A model generated the notes under the pieces. That model saw nothing but the letters and a program-made list of their open reading frames with translations. It was not told where the DNA came from and made no database searches. Position numbers and translations under genes: made by a program. DNA of 64,000 nucleotides, taken from Streptomyces lincolnensis. GTDB lineage: Bacteria > Actinomycetota > Actinomycetes > Streptomycetales > Streptomycetaceae. Below are positions 41,631-50,345 of this stretch, piece after piece. The DNA lies in assembly GCF_001685355.1 (NCBI RefSeq), contig NZ_CP016438.1, positions 8,122,001 to 8,186,000 on the forward strand, written 5' to 3'. How positions within the stretch are numbered: the stretch's first letter is position 1; the number at the start of each line of letters is the position of its first letter.

Positions 41631-43466
41631 CTACAGCAGGCTCAGGTCCACCGACTCGGCCAGTGCCGCCAACCCCGCGTCCCCCGGGTGCAGATGGTCC
41701 CCGCTGTCGTAGGCGGGCAGCATCCGCGCCGGTTGCGCAGGGTCGCGCACCGCCTCGTCGAAGTCGAGCACCCCGTCGAAGACCCCGGCCTCACGGATCC
41801 AGGAGTTGACGGCGACCCGCTCGACGTCCACGGCGGCCGTGCACCGCGCCTCGCCCCGGCACGGCAGGATCGTCGCCGCCAGCATCCGCAGCCCGTGCGC
41901 CCGGCCCCGTCCGGCCAGTTCCCGCAGGCCGGCGATCACCTGGTCCGCCGTGGCACCCCACCGCACGTCGTTGACGCCCTGGAACACCACCGCCGTACGG
42001 ACGGACGTCTGGGCGAGGACATCGCGGTCGAAGCGGTTCAGGGCGCTCACCCCGCCCGAGTCCGTGGAGATGCCGTCGCCGGGATAGCGGTCGCTGACCA
42101 CACGGTTCGCGGAGATCCCCTGGTTGAGGACGCCGTAGCGCGGGACCACGGCCTGCGCCAGGAGACGGGTGGCCAGCACATTGGGCCAGCGCCGGTTCGT
42201 GTCCATCGTGGACTGGTCCCCGTCGGTGATCGAGTCGCCGAGGAGCACCACCGACCCCGGCCCTCCGCCCACGTCCACCCCCGTCAGCAGCGGCCAACTC
42301 GTCAGGACGGTGGTGTACGCCGTTGAGCCCCGGTCCGCCGTGTGATCGCCCGCTTCGCTCACGTACGACCGCTGCACCGCGAGCCGGTGCACGGGCGCGG
42401 CGGACACCGCCTGGGGCAGATGGAAGCTCACCAGCAGATCGGCGTCCGCCGGCACCGCGAAGGACAGCGGATCGCTGAACGCCTGTGCACCGGCCGGGAT
42501 GTCGGCCCCGGCCGCACCCCGGAAGGACAGCCGCACCGGCGTCCCGCGTGCCTGAGCGCCGGACGACCGCACGGCCACCGTCGCGCGTCCGATCCGTACC
42601 AGCGTCGCCGCGAAGGTGTTGTCGAACCGCAGCCGCACCCGGGGCCCGCCCACCGAGGTGTGCACCACCAGCCGCACGGTCCGGTCCGCCCAAGGCCCCA
42701 CGGCCAAAAGCCCGGAGGTGGCCGCGGCCCAACTCCCGCTCCAGCCCGGCGTGGTGGCCCGCACCGACACCGCGAACACATGCAGATCATCCGCGCGCGG
42801 CAGCCGTACCGAGACGACCTCGCGGCCCTGCGCCAGCGGCACTGTCACGACGTACAGCCGCGCCTTCCCGGCGAGTTGCCCGTCCGGTGTGTTGACGTGC
42901 GGCAGGGCGACCGCCTTGGTGCCGAGCGGGCCCGTGCGCCAGTCGGGGGCGGTCAGGAGGTACGCGGAGCGGGAGCCGTCGGCGTACGAGACCGTGCCCG
43001 GTCCGCCCACGGTGTCCGAGCCGGTGCCCGCCACCAGGAAGACCAGCGCGTCGCCGCGGCCCGCCACGCCGATGTCCTGCCCGTCGGCCCGCACGTTGTC
43101 CGGCTCGCCGGGCTGCCGACGCGGCCACGTCAGATGCGCGCCCCGCACGGTGAGTGTGCGGCCGGGCGTCCAGCCCGCGGCCGCGAGGTCCTGGGCCGAC
43201 AGGGAGGCTCCCGAGCCGTCGAAGTCCGCCGCGTCCGGCCGGGCGTCGTCGCTGACCGCCGTGTTGTCGAAGAGCCGCTCCAGCGGGACGGGCCCGACGG
43301 CCCGCGGGACGGCGGTGGCCCGTGTGGTGGGTGCCGGTGCCAGGGCCGCGCACAGGGCGGCGAGGACGACGACGGCGACGAGAGCGCCGTACCCCTGGAA
43401 GCCGAGGCGGCCCCGGAAACCGGCGAACCACCGGAAACCGGCCCACCCCCGGAGTCTTCCGCGCAT
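41631..43466 (-). CDS. Secreted SGNH/GDSL hydrolase
   Basis: A 611-aa exported protein. A basic N-terminus and one hydrophobic segment (GALVAVVVLAALCAALAPAP) act as signal or anchor. An N-terminal beta-rich region of about 300 residues precedes the SGNH domain, with block I VVLLGDSITDGD, block III GVNDVRWG and block V SGDHLHPGDAG carrying the catalytic Asp and His. The family includes esterases and carbohydrate deacetylases. ATG at 43466 is chosen for the GGAGGAG 7 nt upstream. The substrate is probably extracellular polysaccharide or ester; nothing nearby narrows it. Confidence 0.88.
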   Translation of the reverse strand: MRGRLRGWAGFRWFAGFRGRLGFQGYGALVAVVVLAALCAALAPAPTTRATAVPRAVGPVPLERLFDNTAVSDDARPDAADFDGSGASLSAQDLAAAGWTPGRTLTVRGAHLTWPRRQPGEPDNVRADGQDIGVAGRGDALVFLVAGTGSDTVGGPGTVSYADGSRSAYLLTAPDWRTGPLGTKAVALPHVNTPDGQLAGKARLYVVTVPLAQGREVVSVRLPRADDLHVFAVSVRATTPGWSGSWAAATSGLLAVGPWADRTVRLVVHTSVGGPRVRLRFDNTFAATLVRIGRATVAVRSSGAQARGTPVRLSFRGAAGADIPAGAQAFSDPLSFAVPADADLLVSFHLPQAVSAAPVHRLAVQRSYVSEAGDHTADRGSTAYTTVLTSWPLLTGVDVGGGPGSVVLLGDSITDGDQSTMDTNRRWPNVLATRLLAQAVVPRYGVLNQGISANRVVSDRYPGDGISTDSGGVSALNRFDRDVLAQTSVRTAVVFQGVNDVRWGATADQVIAGLRELAGRGRAHGLRMLAATILPCRGEARCTAAVDVERVAVNSWIREAGVFDGVLDFDEAVRDPAQPARMLPAYDSGDHLHPGDAGLAALAESVDLSLL

Positions 43467-43630
43467 GGTCGGCTCCTCCCGCTCACCGCGTGACAAAAGA
43501 CGCATCGCGACGCTAGAGAGACAGCGGTGACCCGTCAACGCGCCATGCGTGAACTCGGCCTGAAGTTGACCGGAATCGACGGCCCGCGCGCCTGTGGTGC
43601 GCGCGGCGGGGTGAGTGACACGCTGGGCAT

Positions 43631-44038
43631 ATGAAGATCCCTTTTCTGGGCAACCGGAGCGAGAAACCCGGCACCCCCGACCCCGAGGGCATCGCCGAAC
43701 TCCTCTCCGAGTGCGAGCTGCTGCGCTCCCAGGCGTCCCAGGAGGGCGTCCAACTCGACGACACGGCCGCCTCGTTGGAGGCCCTGGACCAGTTGGTGCC
43801 GCGCTGGCGGGACGACGAGGAGGTGCTGCACTGGCTCGGCAACGACGCCGGGCTCTACCTCGGCACGGTCATCGTGCGGACCGTCCCCGGTGCTGCCTGG
43901 GATCTGAGGCCGGACGGCCAGCCCGTGATCCGGCTCGCCTCCGGGCGCGAGTTCGATGTCGTGGCCACCGGCCACGAGTGGGCCGCGAGCGGGGCGCCCG
44001 AGCTCTCGCAGCTGTACGCCGAGGTCGCCGAGGAGTGA
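43631..44038 (+). CDS. Conserved hypothetical protein (DUF6278-like)
   Basis: A 135-aa soluble protein, MKIPFLGNRSEKPGTPDPEG at its start, with the conserved-looking block LVPRWRDDEEVLHWLGNDAGLYLGTVIVRTVPGA and LASGREFDVV. I recall this as a streptomycete family of unknown function, probably DUF6278. CACGCT at leaderless distance precedes the ATG; no ribosome site is evident. No function can be assigned. Confidence 0.7.
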   Translation: MKIPFLGNRSEKPGTPDPEGIAELLSECELLRSQASQEGVQLDDTAASLEALDQLVPRWRDDEEVLHWLGNDAGLYLGTVIVRTVPGAAWDLRPDGQPVIRLASGREFDVVATGHEWAASGAPELSQLYAEVAEE

Positions 44039-44164
44039 AACCGTGGCCCACAGTCCGACGTAAATACGGCTAATGCCCGATAGGTGCGTGTCGTCCCTTA
44101 ACTCCGATCTTGCCCGGATAGTTTGCGGCACCTACGACACAGCTGAGAGTGGGTAGGGCTGGGC

Positions 44165-44299
44165 ATGGCCGTCGATCCGTTGAGCGGGGGAGTGCGCACC
44201 GTGTTCCATGGCCTCGACTACGATGTGGCGTTCGTCCCCATGGACCGACCAGGGGCGTTGCTGCCGGGTGGGGGTCCCCCCACGGCCCCGGGACCGTAA
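44165..44299 (+). CDS. Small hypothetical ORF in an otherwise empty gap
   Basis: An ATG after GTAGGGCTGGGC opens 44 codons (start MAVDPLSGGVRTVFHGLDYD) and ends TAA within a strong GC hairpin. The first 30 residues look protein-like, while the last part is translated hairpin (PGGGPPTAPGP). It may be a short real gene, a truncated remnant or chance. The rest of 44039-44348 shows only the hairpin and no other gene. Confidence 0.3.
   Translation: MAVDPLSGGVRTVFHGLDYDVAFVPMDRPGALLPGGGPPTAPGP
44268..44283. terminator. GC hairpin between convergent units
   Basis: GTGGGG-GTCC-CCCCAC (with one extra C) can fold into a 6-bp all-GC-like stem. It lies 66 nt beyond the 3' end of the convergent CocE-type gene, so it could stop transcription from either side. 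Confidence 0.5.
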
Positions 44300-44348
44300 G
44301 GGGGGTGGCAGCTCACCGAGCTCATACCCGACCGGCGCCGGCCGGAGA

Positions 44349-45914
44349 TCACTGCTCGCGCAGCGGGACCGACACGTACGACGGGTCGTTCACCGGCGAG
44401 GAGAAGGTCAGCTGCGCGCCGGACGGGTTGTGCTCGACATAGAGCGGGTCGACCGTGTCGACCACCAGGGCCAGTCGGTGCCCTGCCGGGACGTCGTAGG
44501 CCGTGGAGAACAGCTCCAGATCGACGTCGAACGGCTTCCCGGGTGTCCGCCCGTGGAAGGTGTACGGCGCGTTGGAGACCAGCTTGCCGAGGCCGAGCGG
44601 CCCCACGTCGTAGAGGTAGGCGACGAGGGTGCCGCTCTCCTTGGTCGGGGTGAGGGTGGTGTGCAACTTCGCGGTGCCGCGCACCCGTTGGGCGCTCGGG
44701 TACTTCTCCGACTGCCATACGGCGGCCCAGCGTCGGGGGAGCAGCGGGATCGAGGCGACCGGGGGCAGCTGGGCGACCTGGTCGAGGATGCTGGAGAGGA
44801 AGACGACCCCGCCGTTCGCGCCGGAGTCGACGTTGGCGCGGATCGTGGTGGTGCCCGCGAGGGCGATCTTCCTGCGGGTCTCGCCGACCGACTTCCAGCT
44901 GGGATAGCCCTCGTAACCGCCCGTGGAACGGGACTTGAGCCGGACCGGCAGCTCGCGGTCGATCCCGTTGTCCTCGCCCCTGAGGTAGTGGTCGAACCAG
45001 CGCTCGGTGTCGGTCCACACGTCGTTGGGCAGGCCGAACAGGCCGGTGAGCTCGGCGGTCGCGTGGTCGCCCGGGCGGAACTCCAGCCGCTTCGGGCCGG
45101 TCAGCTTCTCGTAGAAGTCCGCGTACTGGTTGGGCGGGAAGATCGTGTCGCCCCAGGCGTTGGCCATCATGACCGCGGTGTCATGCTTGTTCAGCTGGTC
45201 CACATATGTGGCGGCCGAACGTTTCTTCCCCCAGTCGATCATGACTTGTTCCCTCGACAGGTTCGACGCGTAGAAGTCGTCGAAGATCCCCCGGAGTTCG
45301 GCGCTCTGCCGGCCGGTGACCAGGCTCGCGCCGTCCAGCAGGCCGGCGGCCTGGACGTGCTGGGTGCGGCCCGAGTAGATCGAGTCGATCAGGTCCGCCC
45401 AGCCGCTGAGGGCGGCGACCGCCTTCACGCGGCTGTCCTTCGCCGCGGTGAGCAGACTGATGCCGGCGCCGTACGAGACGCCCGACATGCCGACCCGGTG
45501 TGCGTCGGACGGGGTGTTCGCGAGCGCCCAGTCGATGACCTTGGAGGCGTCGGCCGTGTCGGGCGGGCCCGCGACTTCTATCTCGCCGCCCGACTGCCAG
45601 AAGCCGCGCACGTTGTAACTGACCACGACATAGCCGGAGTTGGCGAGCTTCTGGGCCTGGGCGAGGTACTCGACCTGGGGCAGGCCCCAGCTCGTGGGGA
45701 GCACGAGCAGCGGGTAGCGGCGGGTGCCGTCGGCGCCGGCCGGTGTGAGGACGTTCGCCTTCAGGACGGTGCCGCCGTCGCCGGTGATGTCGACGAAGCG
45801 GATGCCGGTCGCCGCCGTCGCGGTGGAGGTGCCCGTCAGGACGCCACCGGCGATCAGCGTCGCCGAGACGGCGCCCACGGCGGTCGTACGCAGGGCCTTG
45901 CGAGGGTGTCCCAC
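44349..45914 (-). CDS. Secreted CocE/NonD-type hydrolase (Xaa-Pro dipeptidyl-peptidase-like)
   Basis: A 521-aa exported alpha/beta hydrolase. The signal peptide is about 35 residues, ending TATAATG. The catalytic domain has VVVSYNVRGFWQSGG, the nucleophile elbow GMSGVSYGAGIS near residue 147, NAWGDTIFPPNQ (likely Asp) and PGDHATAEL (likely His). A C-terminal jelly-roll-like region (YVEHNPSGAQLTFSSPVNDPSYVSVPL) is typical of CocE and X-Pro peptidases. It probably releases dipeptides or cleaves esters outside the cell. Neighbours give no substrate clue. Confidence 0.87.
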   Translation of the reverse strand: MGHPRKALRTTAVGAVSATLIAGGVLTGTSTATAATGIRFVDITGDGGTVLKANVLTPAGADGTRRYPLLVLPTSWGLPQVEYLAQAQKLANSGYVVVSYNVRGFWQSGGEIEVAGPPDTADASKVIDWALANTPSDAHRVGMSGVSYGAGISLLTAAKDSRVKAVAALSGWADLIDSIYSGRTQHVQAAGLLDGASLVTGRQSAELRGIFDDFYASNLSREQVMIDWGKKRSAATYVDQLNKHDTAVMMANAWGDTIFPPNQYADFYEKLTGPKRLEFRPGDHATAELTGLFGLPNDVWTDTERWFDHYLRGEDNGIDRELPVRLKSRSTGGYEGYPSWKSVGETRRKIALAGTTTIRANVDSGANGGVVFLSSILDQVAQLPPVASIPLLPRRWAAVWQSEKYPSAQRVRGTAKLHTTLTPTKESGTLVAYLYDVGPLGLGKLVSNAPYTFHGRTPGKPFDVDLELFSTAYDVPAGHRLALVVDTVDPLYVEHNPSGAQLTFSSPVNDPSYVSVPLREQ

Positions 45915-46030
45915 GGGTCACTCCCTACTCGTGTCAATGCAAAGTGACCAGACGGTAACCTCGCTCTCTTACCGCAGGTAACCCGTCGGTAAGTTACGTG
46001 GGAGTAACGATTGCTGGAATGTGCTGAAAC

Positions 46031-46789
46031 TCAGGTGGAGCGGTGGGAGTTGCGTGGAGCGGCGGGTGCCGGCAGCGGTGCCTGTGCCTCGCGGGTGACG
46101 TCCGCGACGAGTTCGACGACATCGGGGCCGTAGGCCTGGGAGTTGACGACCTTCAGCAGCAGGACGAAGCCCGCGTTGCCGTACTTGCGGCTCAGCCGTT
46201 CGTGGTTGCGGGCCAGATAGCGGGTCAGGGCCTGGTTGGTGATCGCGGTCTGGCCGCAGAAGAGGAAGACCGGCCGGGTCCCGTGGCTCTGGTCGACGGT
46301 GAGCCGGGCCAGGAGCGCGTACTCGACCCTGCCGACCTCCACCCGATAGCGCTCCGGGCCGATCTGGAAGGCGCCGCGGTCCGGGGTCGGCTCGGCGTCC
46401 ACGTTCACCCGCACCCCGGGCAGCAGCGAGGACAGATGGGCCGCCATACGGCGGTTCGAGGCCGGGCCGCCGACGCAGAACTCGGTGCGCTCGCCGAAGC
46501 CCTGACGGGCCATGTCGTGCGGGACCACCTGCGCGTGCGCGTTGCAGTCCTTGATCAGGGCGGCCAGTTCGAGCAGCGCGAACACGTCGTAGCGCATCAC
46601 CGCCAGGTCGGGGCCGGCGGCTCCGCGGTTCACCACCAGCAGCGACTCGGAGTTGTCGGGCAGCCCGAAGAAGGCCTGCTTGCGGCGGAGCTTCCGCTTC
46701 CACAGGTAGGTCCGGGCGATCCAGCCGAGCGCCGCGCTGACACCGGCGGCCACGACACCCAGAACGATGTTGCGCACGTCGTCATTCAT
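46031..46789 (-). CDS. Single-pass membrane protein of unknown function
   Basis: A 252-aa protein with one N-terminal membrane helix (IVLGVVAAGVSAALGWIA, residues about 8-26), a basic stretch (WKRKLRRKQ) and a cytoplasmic alpha/beta-looking domain (SESLLVVNRGAAGPDLAVMRYDVFALLELAALIKD; RPVFLFCGQTAITNQAL). The domain has an NRGA phrase and alternating strands and helices suggestive of nucleotide or small-molecule binding, but no known motif. Similar proteins are widespread in Streptomyces. ATG at 46789 is the last before the helix. Confidence 0.75.
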   Translation of the reverse strand: MNDDVRNIVLGVVAAGVSAALGWIARTYLWKRKLRRKQAFFGLPDNSESLLVVNRGAAGPDLAVMRYDVFALLELAALIKDCNAHAQVVPHDMARQGFGERTEFCVGGPASNRRMAAHLSSLLPGVRVNVDAEPTPDRGAFQIGPERYRVEVGRVEYALLARLTVDQSHGTRPVFLFCGQTAITNQALTRYLARNHERLSRKYGNAGFVLLLKVVNSQAYGPDVVELVADVTREAQAPLPAPAAPRNSHRST

Positions 46790-46933
46790 GGGCGCGCATG
46801 CTAGCGGGCCCACGCCACTGGTACGTACCGGTGTTCGATGTGTGGCGTTCGTATGACACCTGGCCCGATGGGGGCTGTCAGGGCCACGGCGATGTGGTTA
46901 CGCTGCGCGGACGGTCCTGGACTGGAGGTACGC

Positions 46934-48730
46934 ATGCGTCGCCCTGTCGCGCGGAAACTCACGGTACTGGCGGTCTCGGCCGCCGTGGTGTCGGTGGGGG
47001 CGGCGGCGCCACCCGCCGAGCGGAGCACACCCGCGAAAACACCCGTGGCCGTCGGCTACGGCGGTGCCGTCGCCAGTGTCGACGCGGACGCCTCCGCCGC
47101 CGGCATCGAGGTCCTGAAGAAGGGCGGCAACGCCGTCGACGCGGCCGTCGCCACCGCCGCCGCGCTCGGCGTCACCGAGCCGTACTCCTCCGGTATCGGC
47201 GGAGGCGGCTACTTCGTCTACTACGACGCCAAGTCCCGTACGGTGCACACCATCGACGGCCGGGAGACGGCACCGCTGACGGCCGGCTCCGACCTGTTCC
47301 TGGAGAACGGCAAGCCGCTCGCCTTCGCCGACGCCGTGAGCAGCGGTCTGAGCGTCGGGACGCCGGGCACGCCCGCCACCTGGGCCAGGGCGCTCGACAA
47401 GTGGGGCAGCAGATCGCTCGGCAGCGTCCTCAAGCCCGCCGAGCGGATCGCCCGTGACGGATTCGTCGTCGACGACACGTTCCGCTCGCAGACCGCGTCG
47501 AACGAGACCCGGTTCCGGTACTTCCCGGACACCACGAAGCTGTTCCTGCCCGGCGGGCGGCTGCCGGTCGTCGGATCCACCTTCAAGAACCCCGATCTCG
47601 CCCGCACCTACGCCGAGTTGGCCAGGAAGGGCGTCGGCGCGATCTACCACGGCGACCTCGGCGACGACATCCTCGACACCGTGAACCACCCGCCGGTGGA
47701 CCCGGCTTCGGGATGGAACGCCCGCCCGGGCGACCTGTCCGAGAAGGACCTCGCGGCCTACAGCGCCAAGTTCCAGAAGCCGACGAGGACCACCTACCGC
47801 GGGCTCGGTGTCTACTCCATCGCGCCCTCCTCCTCCGGCGGCACGACGGTCGGCGAGGCCCTCAACATCCTGGAGAACACCGACCTGGGCAAGGCGAGCG
47901 AGGTCCGGTACCTGCACCGCTTCATCGAGGCCAGCCGGGTCGCGTTCGCGGACCGGGGACGCTGGGTCGGCGACCCCGCCTTCGAGGGCGTGCCGACGAA
48001 GGGACTGCTGTCGCAGCGGTTCGCCGACTCCCGGGCCTGCCTCATCAAGGACGACGCGGTGCTCACCAGCCCGGTGGCGCCGGGGGACCCGCGTGATCCC
48101 GCGGACTGCTCCGCGGGCGGGACGGCGGCTCCCACGACGTACGAGGGGGAGAACACCACGCATCTGACGGCGGCCGACAAGTGGGGGAACGTCGTCTCCT
48201 ACACGCTGACCATCGAGCAGACGGGCGGCAGTGGGATCACCGTCCCGGGGCGTGGGTTCATCCTCAACAACGAGCTGACGGACTTCTCCTTCGCCCCCGC
48301 CAACCCGGCCGTGCACGACCCGAACCTGCCGGGGCCGGGGAAGCGGCCGCGGTCGTCGATCGCGCCGACGATCGTTCTGGACCAGCACAACAAGCCTGTG
48401 GTGGCTGTGGGTTCACCCGGTGGGGCGACCATCATCACCACGGTGTTGCAGGTGCTGACCGGGTTCCTCGATCGCGGGCTGCCGCTGGTGGACGCGATCG
48501 CCGCTCCGCGGGCCAGCCAGCGGAACGCGGCGCAGACCGAGCTGGAACCGGGGCTGTACAACAGCGGGTTGAGGGGGCAGCTGGAGGCCATCGGCCATGC
48601 GTTCCGGCTGAATCCCGAGATCGGGGCGGCGACCGGTGTGCAGCGGCTGCCCGGCGGTAAGTGGCTTGCGGCGGCCGAGACCGTGCGACGGGGTGGGGGG
48701 TCTGCGCAAGTGGTGCACCCCGCGCCGTAG
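46934..48730 (+). CDS. ggt: Gamma-glutamyltransferase, secreted
   Basis: A 598-aa Ntn-hydrolase precursor with a signal peptide of about 26 residues. The large subunit has GGNAVDAAVATAAALGVTEPYSSGIGGGGYFVYYD and TIDGRETAP. Self-cleavage should occur before the Thr in YEGENTTHLTAADKWGNVVSYT (near residue 407), giving the catalytic small subunit with GRGFILNNELTDFSF, KRPRSSIAPTIV and GSPGGATIITTVLQVL. It hydrolyses or transfers the gamma-glutamyl group of glutathione-like peptides outside the membrane. The start follows GGAGG. The gene is monocistronic, with a convergent oxidoreductase gene beyond. Confidence 0.95.
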   Translation: MRRPVARKLTVLAVSAAVVSVGAAAPPAERSTPAKTPVAVGYGGAVASVDADASAAGIEVLKKGGNAVDAAVATAAALGVTEPYSSGIGGGGYFVYYDAKSRTVHTIDGRETAPLTAGSDLFLENGKPLAFADAVSSGLSVGTPGTPATWARALDKWGSRSLGSVLKPAERIARDGFVVDDTFRSQTASNETRFRYFPDTTKLFLPGGRLPVVGSTFKNPDLARTYAELARKGVGAIYHGDLGDDILDTVNHPPVDPASGWNARPGDLSEKDLAAYSAKFQKPTRTTYRGLGVYSIAPSSSGGTTVGEALNILENTDLGKASEVRYLHRFIEASRVAFADRGRWVGDPAFEGVPTKGLLSQRFADSRACLIKDDAVLTSPVAPGDPRDPADCSAGGTAAPTTYEGENTTHLTAADKWGNVVSYTLTIEQTGGSGITVPGRGFILNNELTDFSFAPANPAVHDPNLPGPGKRPRSSIAPTIVLDQHNKPVVAVGSPGGATIITTVLQVLTGFLDRGLPLVDAIAAPRASQRNAAQTELEPGLYNSGLRGQLEAIGHAFRLNPEIGAATGVQRLPGGKWLAAAETVRRGGGSAQVVHPAP

Positions 48731-48782
48731 TTGCCTGTAGGTGCCGGTAGGCGTGTGGGAGCCGGGTCGTCGGTCTTTTTCG

Positions 48783-49454
48783 TCAGTTCGCGATGCCCAC
48801 GACCTGCTCGATGGTGTCCGCCTGGTTCACCATGGCGAGCATGTGGTGGGCGACATCGGCGCGTGACACGGAGAACCCTCCCCTGATGTTGCGGTTCCAC
48901 GCGGTCCGGTACGTGCCGGTCAGGGGCTTGTCGGTGAGCTTGGGCGGGCGCGACACCGTCCACTCCAGTCCGCTGTCGCGCAGGATCTGCTCGGTCACGG
49001 CGAGGTCGGCGTAGTGCCGGCCGAACATCGCCCGGGTGAACGGGACTCCCAGGTGGCGCATGAAGAAGCCGTCGCCGGGATCGTGTCTGGGTGGCGTCGG
49101 CCGGCCCGGCACCGGCACCGGTCCGACGGGTGCGGCGCTGACGACGACGATCCGCCGGACGTGCTCGGCGTGCATCGCCGCGACGATCGCGCGGGTGCCG
49201 CGCGAGGTGATGCCCGCGTCCGCGCGCGGGTTGCGCGGGCCGAGCGCGGACAGGACGGCGTCGGCGCCGCGTACCGCCTCGGCGAGCGCCGCCCCCACAT
49301 CGGGTTCGGTGAGGTCGGCGGCGACCGTCCGGACGCCGCCCGGCAGCTCACGCGGGCGGCGGGCCACGGCGGTGACGTCATGCCCGCCGGCCACCGCCTG
49401 CTCGACCAGGTGCCGTCCGACACCGCCGGTGGCGGCCACGATCGTGAGTCTCAT
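48783..49454 (-). CDS. NAD(P)-binding oxidoreductase/NmrA-like protein
   Basis: A 223-aa atypical SDR with MRLTIVAATGGVGRHLVEQAVAGGHDVTAVARRP (TGGxGxxG), RIVVVSAAPVG and EWTVSRPPKLTD. These proteins act as flavin reductases or redox sensors. It overlaps the preceding NAD(P)-binding gene by 4 nt (ATGA) and is the last gene of the leftward operon running from the NTF2-like gene. The LysR gene divergent from that operon is the likely regulator. Confidence 0.82.
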   Translation of the reverse strand: MRLTIVAATGGVGRHLVEQAVAGGHDVTAVARRPRELPGGVRTVAADLTEPDVGAALAEAVRGADAVLSALGPRNPRADAGITSRGTRAIVAAMHAEHVRRIVVVSAAPVGPVPVPGRPTPPRHDPGDGFFMRHLGVPFTRAMFGRHYADLAVTEQILRDSGLEWTVSRPPKLTDKPLTGTYRTAWNRNIRGGFSVSRADVAHHMLAMVNQADTIEQVVGIAN

Positions 49455-50284
49455 CGGGTTCCTCCCGCGGTGAAGGCGGCATGGTGGTCCTGCGCCCAGG
49501 TGGCATACGAGCGCGCCGGGCGGCCCAGCAGCCGCCGTACGGTGTCGGTGGTGGGCCCGGCTTCGCGGGCGTAGTCGGCCAGCGAGCCGAGCAGCCGGTC
49601 GGGTACCTCGTCGGGCAGGCCGGCGGCGAGCATGCCGCGGCGGATCTCGTCCGGCGCGGCCTCGACGAACGACAGTGTCCGGTCGAGCGCGGCGCCGAGC
49701 GCGGCGACCTTCTCCGGCTGGCTCAGCGACTCCTCTCCGGTGAGCAGGTACGTCTGACCGCGGTGCTGCGGGTGGGTCAGGGCGAGGGCGGCCACGGCGG
49801 CGATGTCACGCTCGTCGACGGTCGAGGTCCTCGCGTGCGGGTACGCCCCCCGCACGGTCCCGGTGGCCCGGATCTGCCCGGCCCAGGCCAGGGTGTTGGC
49901 GGCGAAGTCGGCGCAGCGCAGGAGCGTCCAGTCCAGGCCGCTTCCTTTGGCGATGTCCTCGACCGCGTGGAACTGCTGCCGGAAGCGCGCGTGCCCGGCC
50001 GGGTACTGCACGGTCACGGCGGACAGCACGACCACTCTTGCCGCGCCCGTCTCGCGGGCGTGGGCCAACAGGTCGACAGCGGTGGATCCGGCGGCCCGCG
50101 GGCTGAGCAGGACGGCCTCCACGCTGTCGAGGGCGGAAACCTTCGCGGGGTGGACGAGCTGGGTACCCGCGGGGAGTTCGGCGTGCGGGTCGCGGGTGAC
50201 GGCGGCGACTTTCGCTCCCCCCTCGACCAGGAGGCGGACGGTTTCCCGGCCGACGACGCCGGTGGCCCCGGTGATCAGAATCAT
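49451..50284 (-). CDS. NAD(P)-binding SDR/NmrA family protein
   Basis: A 277-aa atypical SDR starting MILITGATGVVGRETVRLLVEGGAKVAAVTRDP. It has VVLSAVTVQYPAGHARFRQQFHAVEDIAKGSGLDWTLLRCADFAAN and TVDERDIAAVAALAL, the pattern of NAD(P)H:quinone oxidoreductase-like or NmrA-type proteins. Two paralogous cofactor-binding proteins side by side with an NADH dehydrogenase-like flavoprotein suggest a redox stress or quinone detoxification operon. The substrate is not identified. Confidence 0.83.
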   Translation of the reverse strand: MILITGATGVVGRETVRLLVEGGAKVAAVTRDPHAELPAGTQLVHPAKVSALDSVEAVLLSPRAAGSTAVDLLAHARETGAARVVVLSAVTVQYPAGHARFRQQFHAVEDIAKGSGLDWTLLRCADFAANTLAWAGQIRATGTVRGAYPHARTSTVDERDIAAVAALALTHPQHRGQTYLLTGEESLSQPEKVAALGAALDRTLSFVEAAPDEIRRGMLAAGLPDEVPDRLLGSLADYAREAGPTTDTVRRLLGRPARSYATWAQDHHAAFTAGGTR

Positions 50285-50345
50285 GGCTGAACCCCTGTCC
50301 AGTGCGTGTGTCGATAGTGGGTCTTGCGCGGTGGGTGATCGTGGT

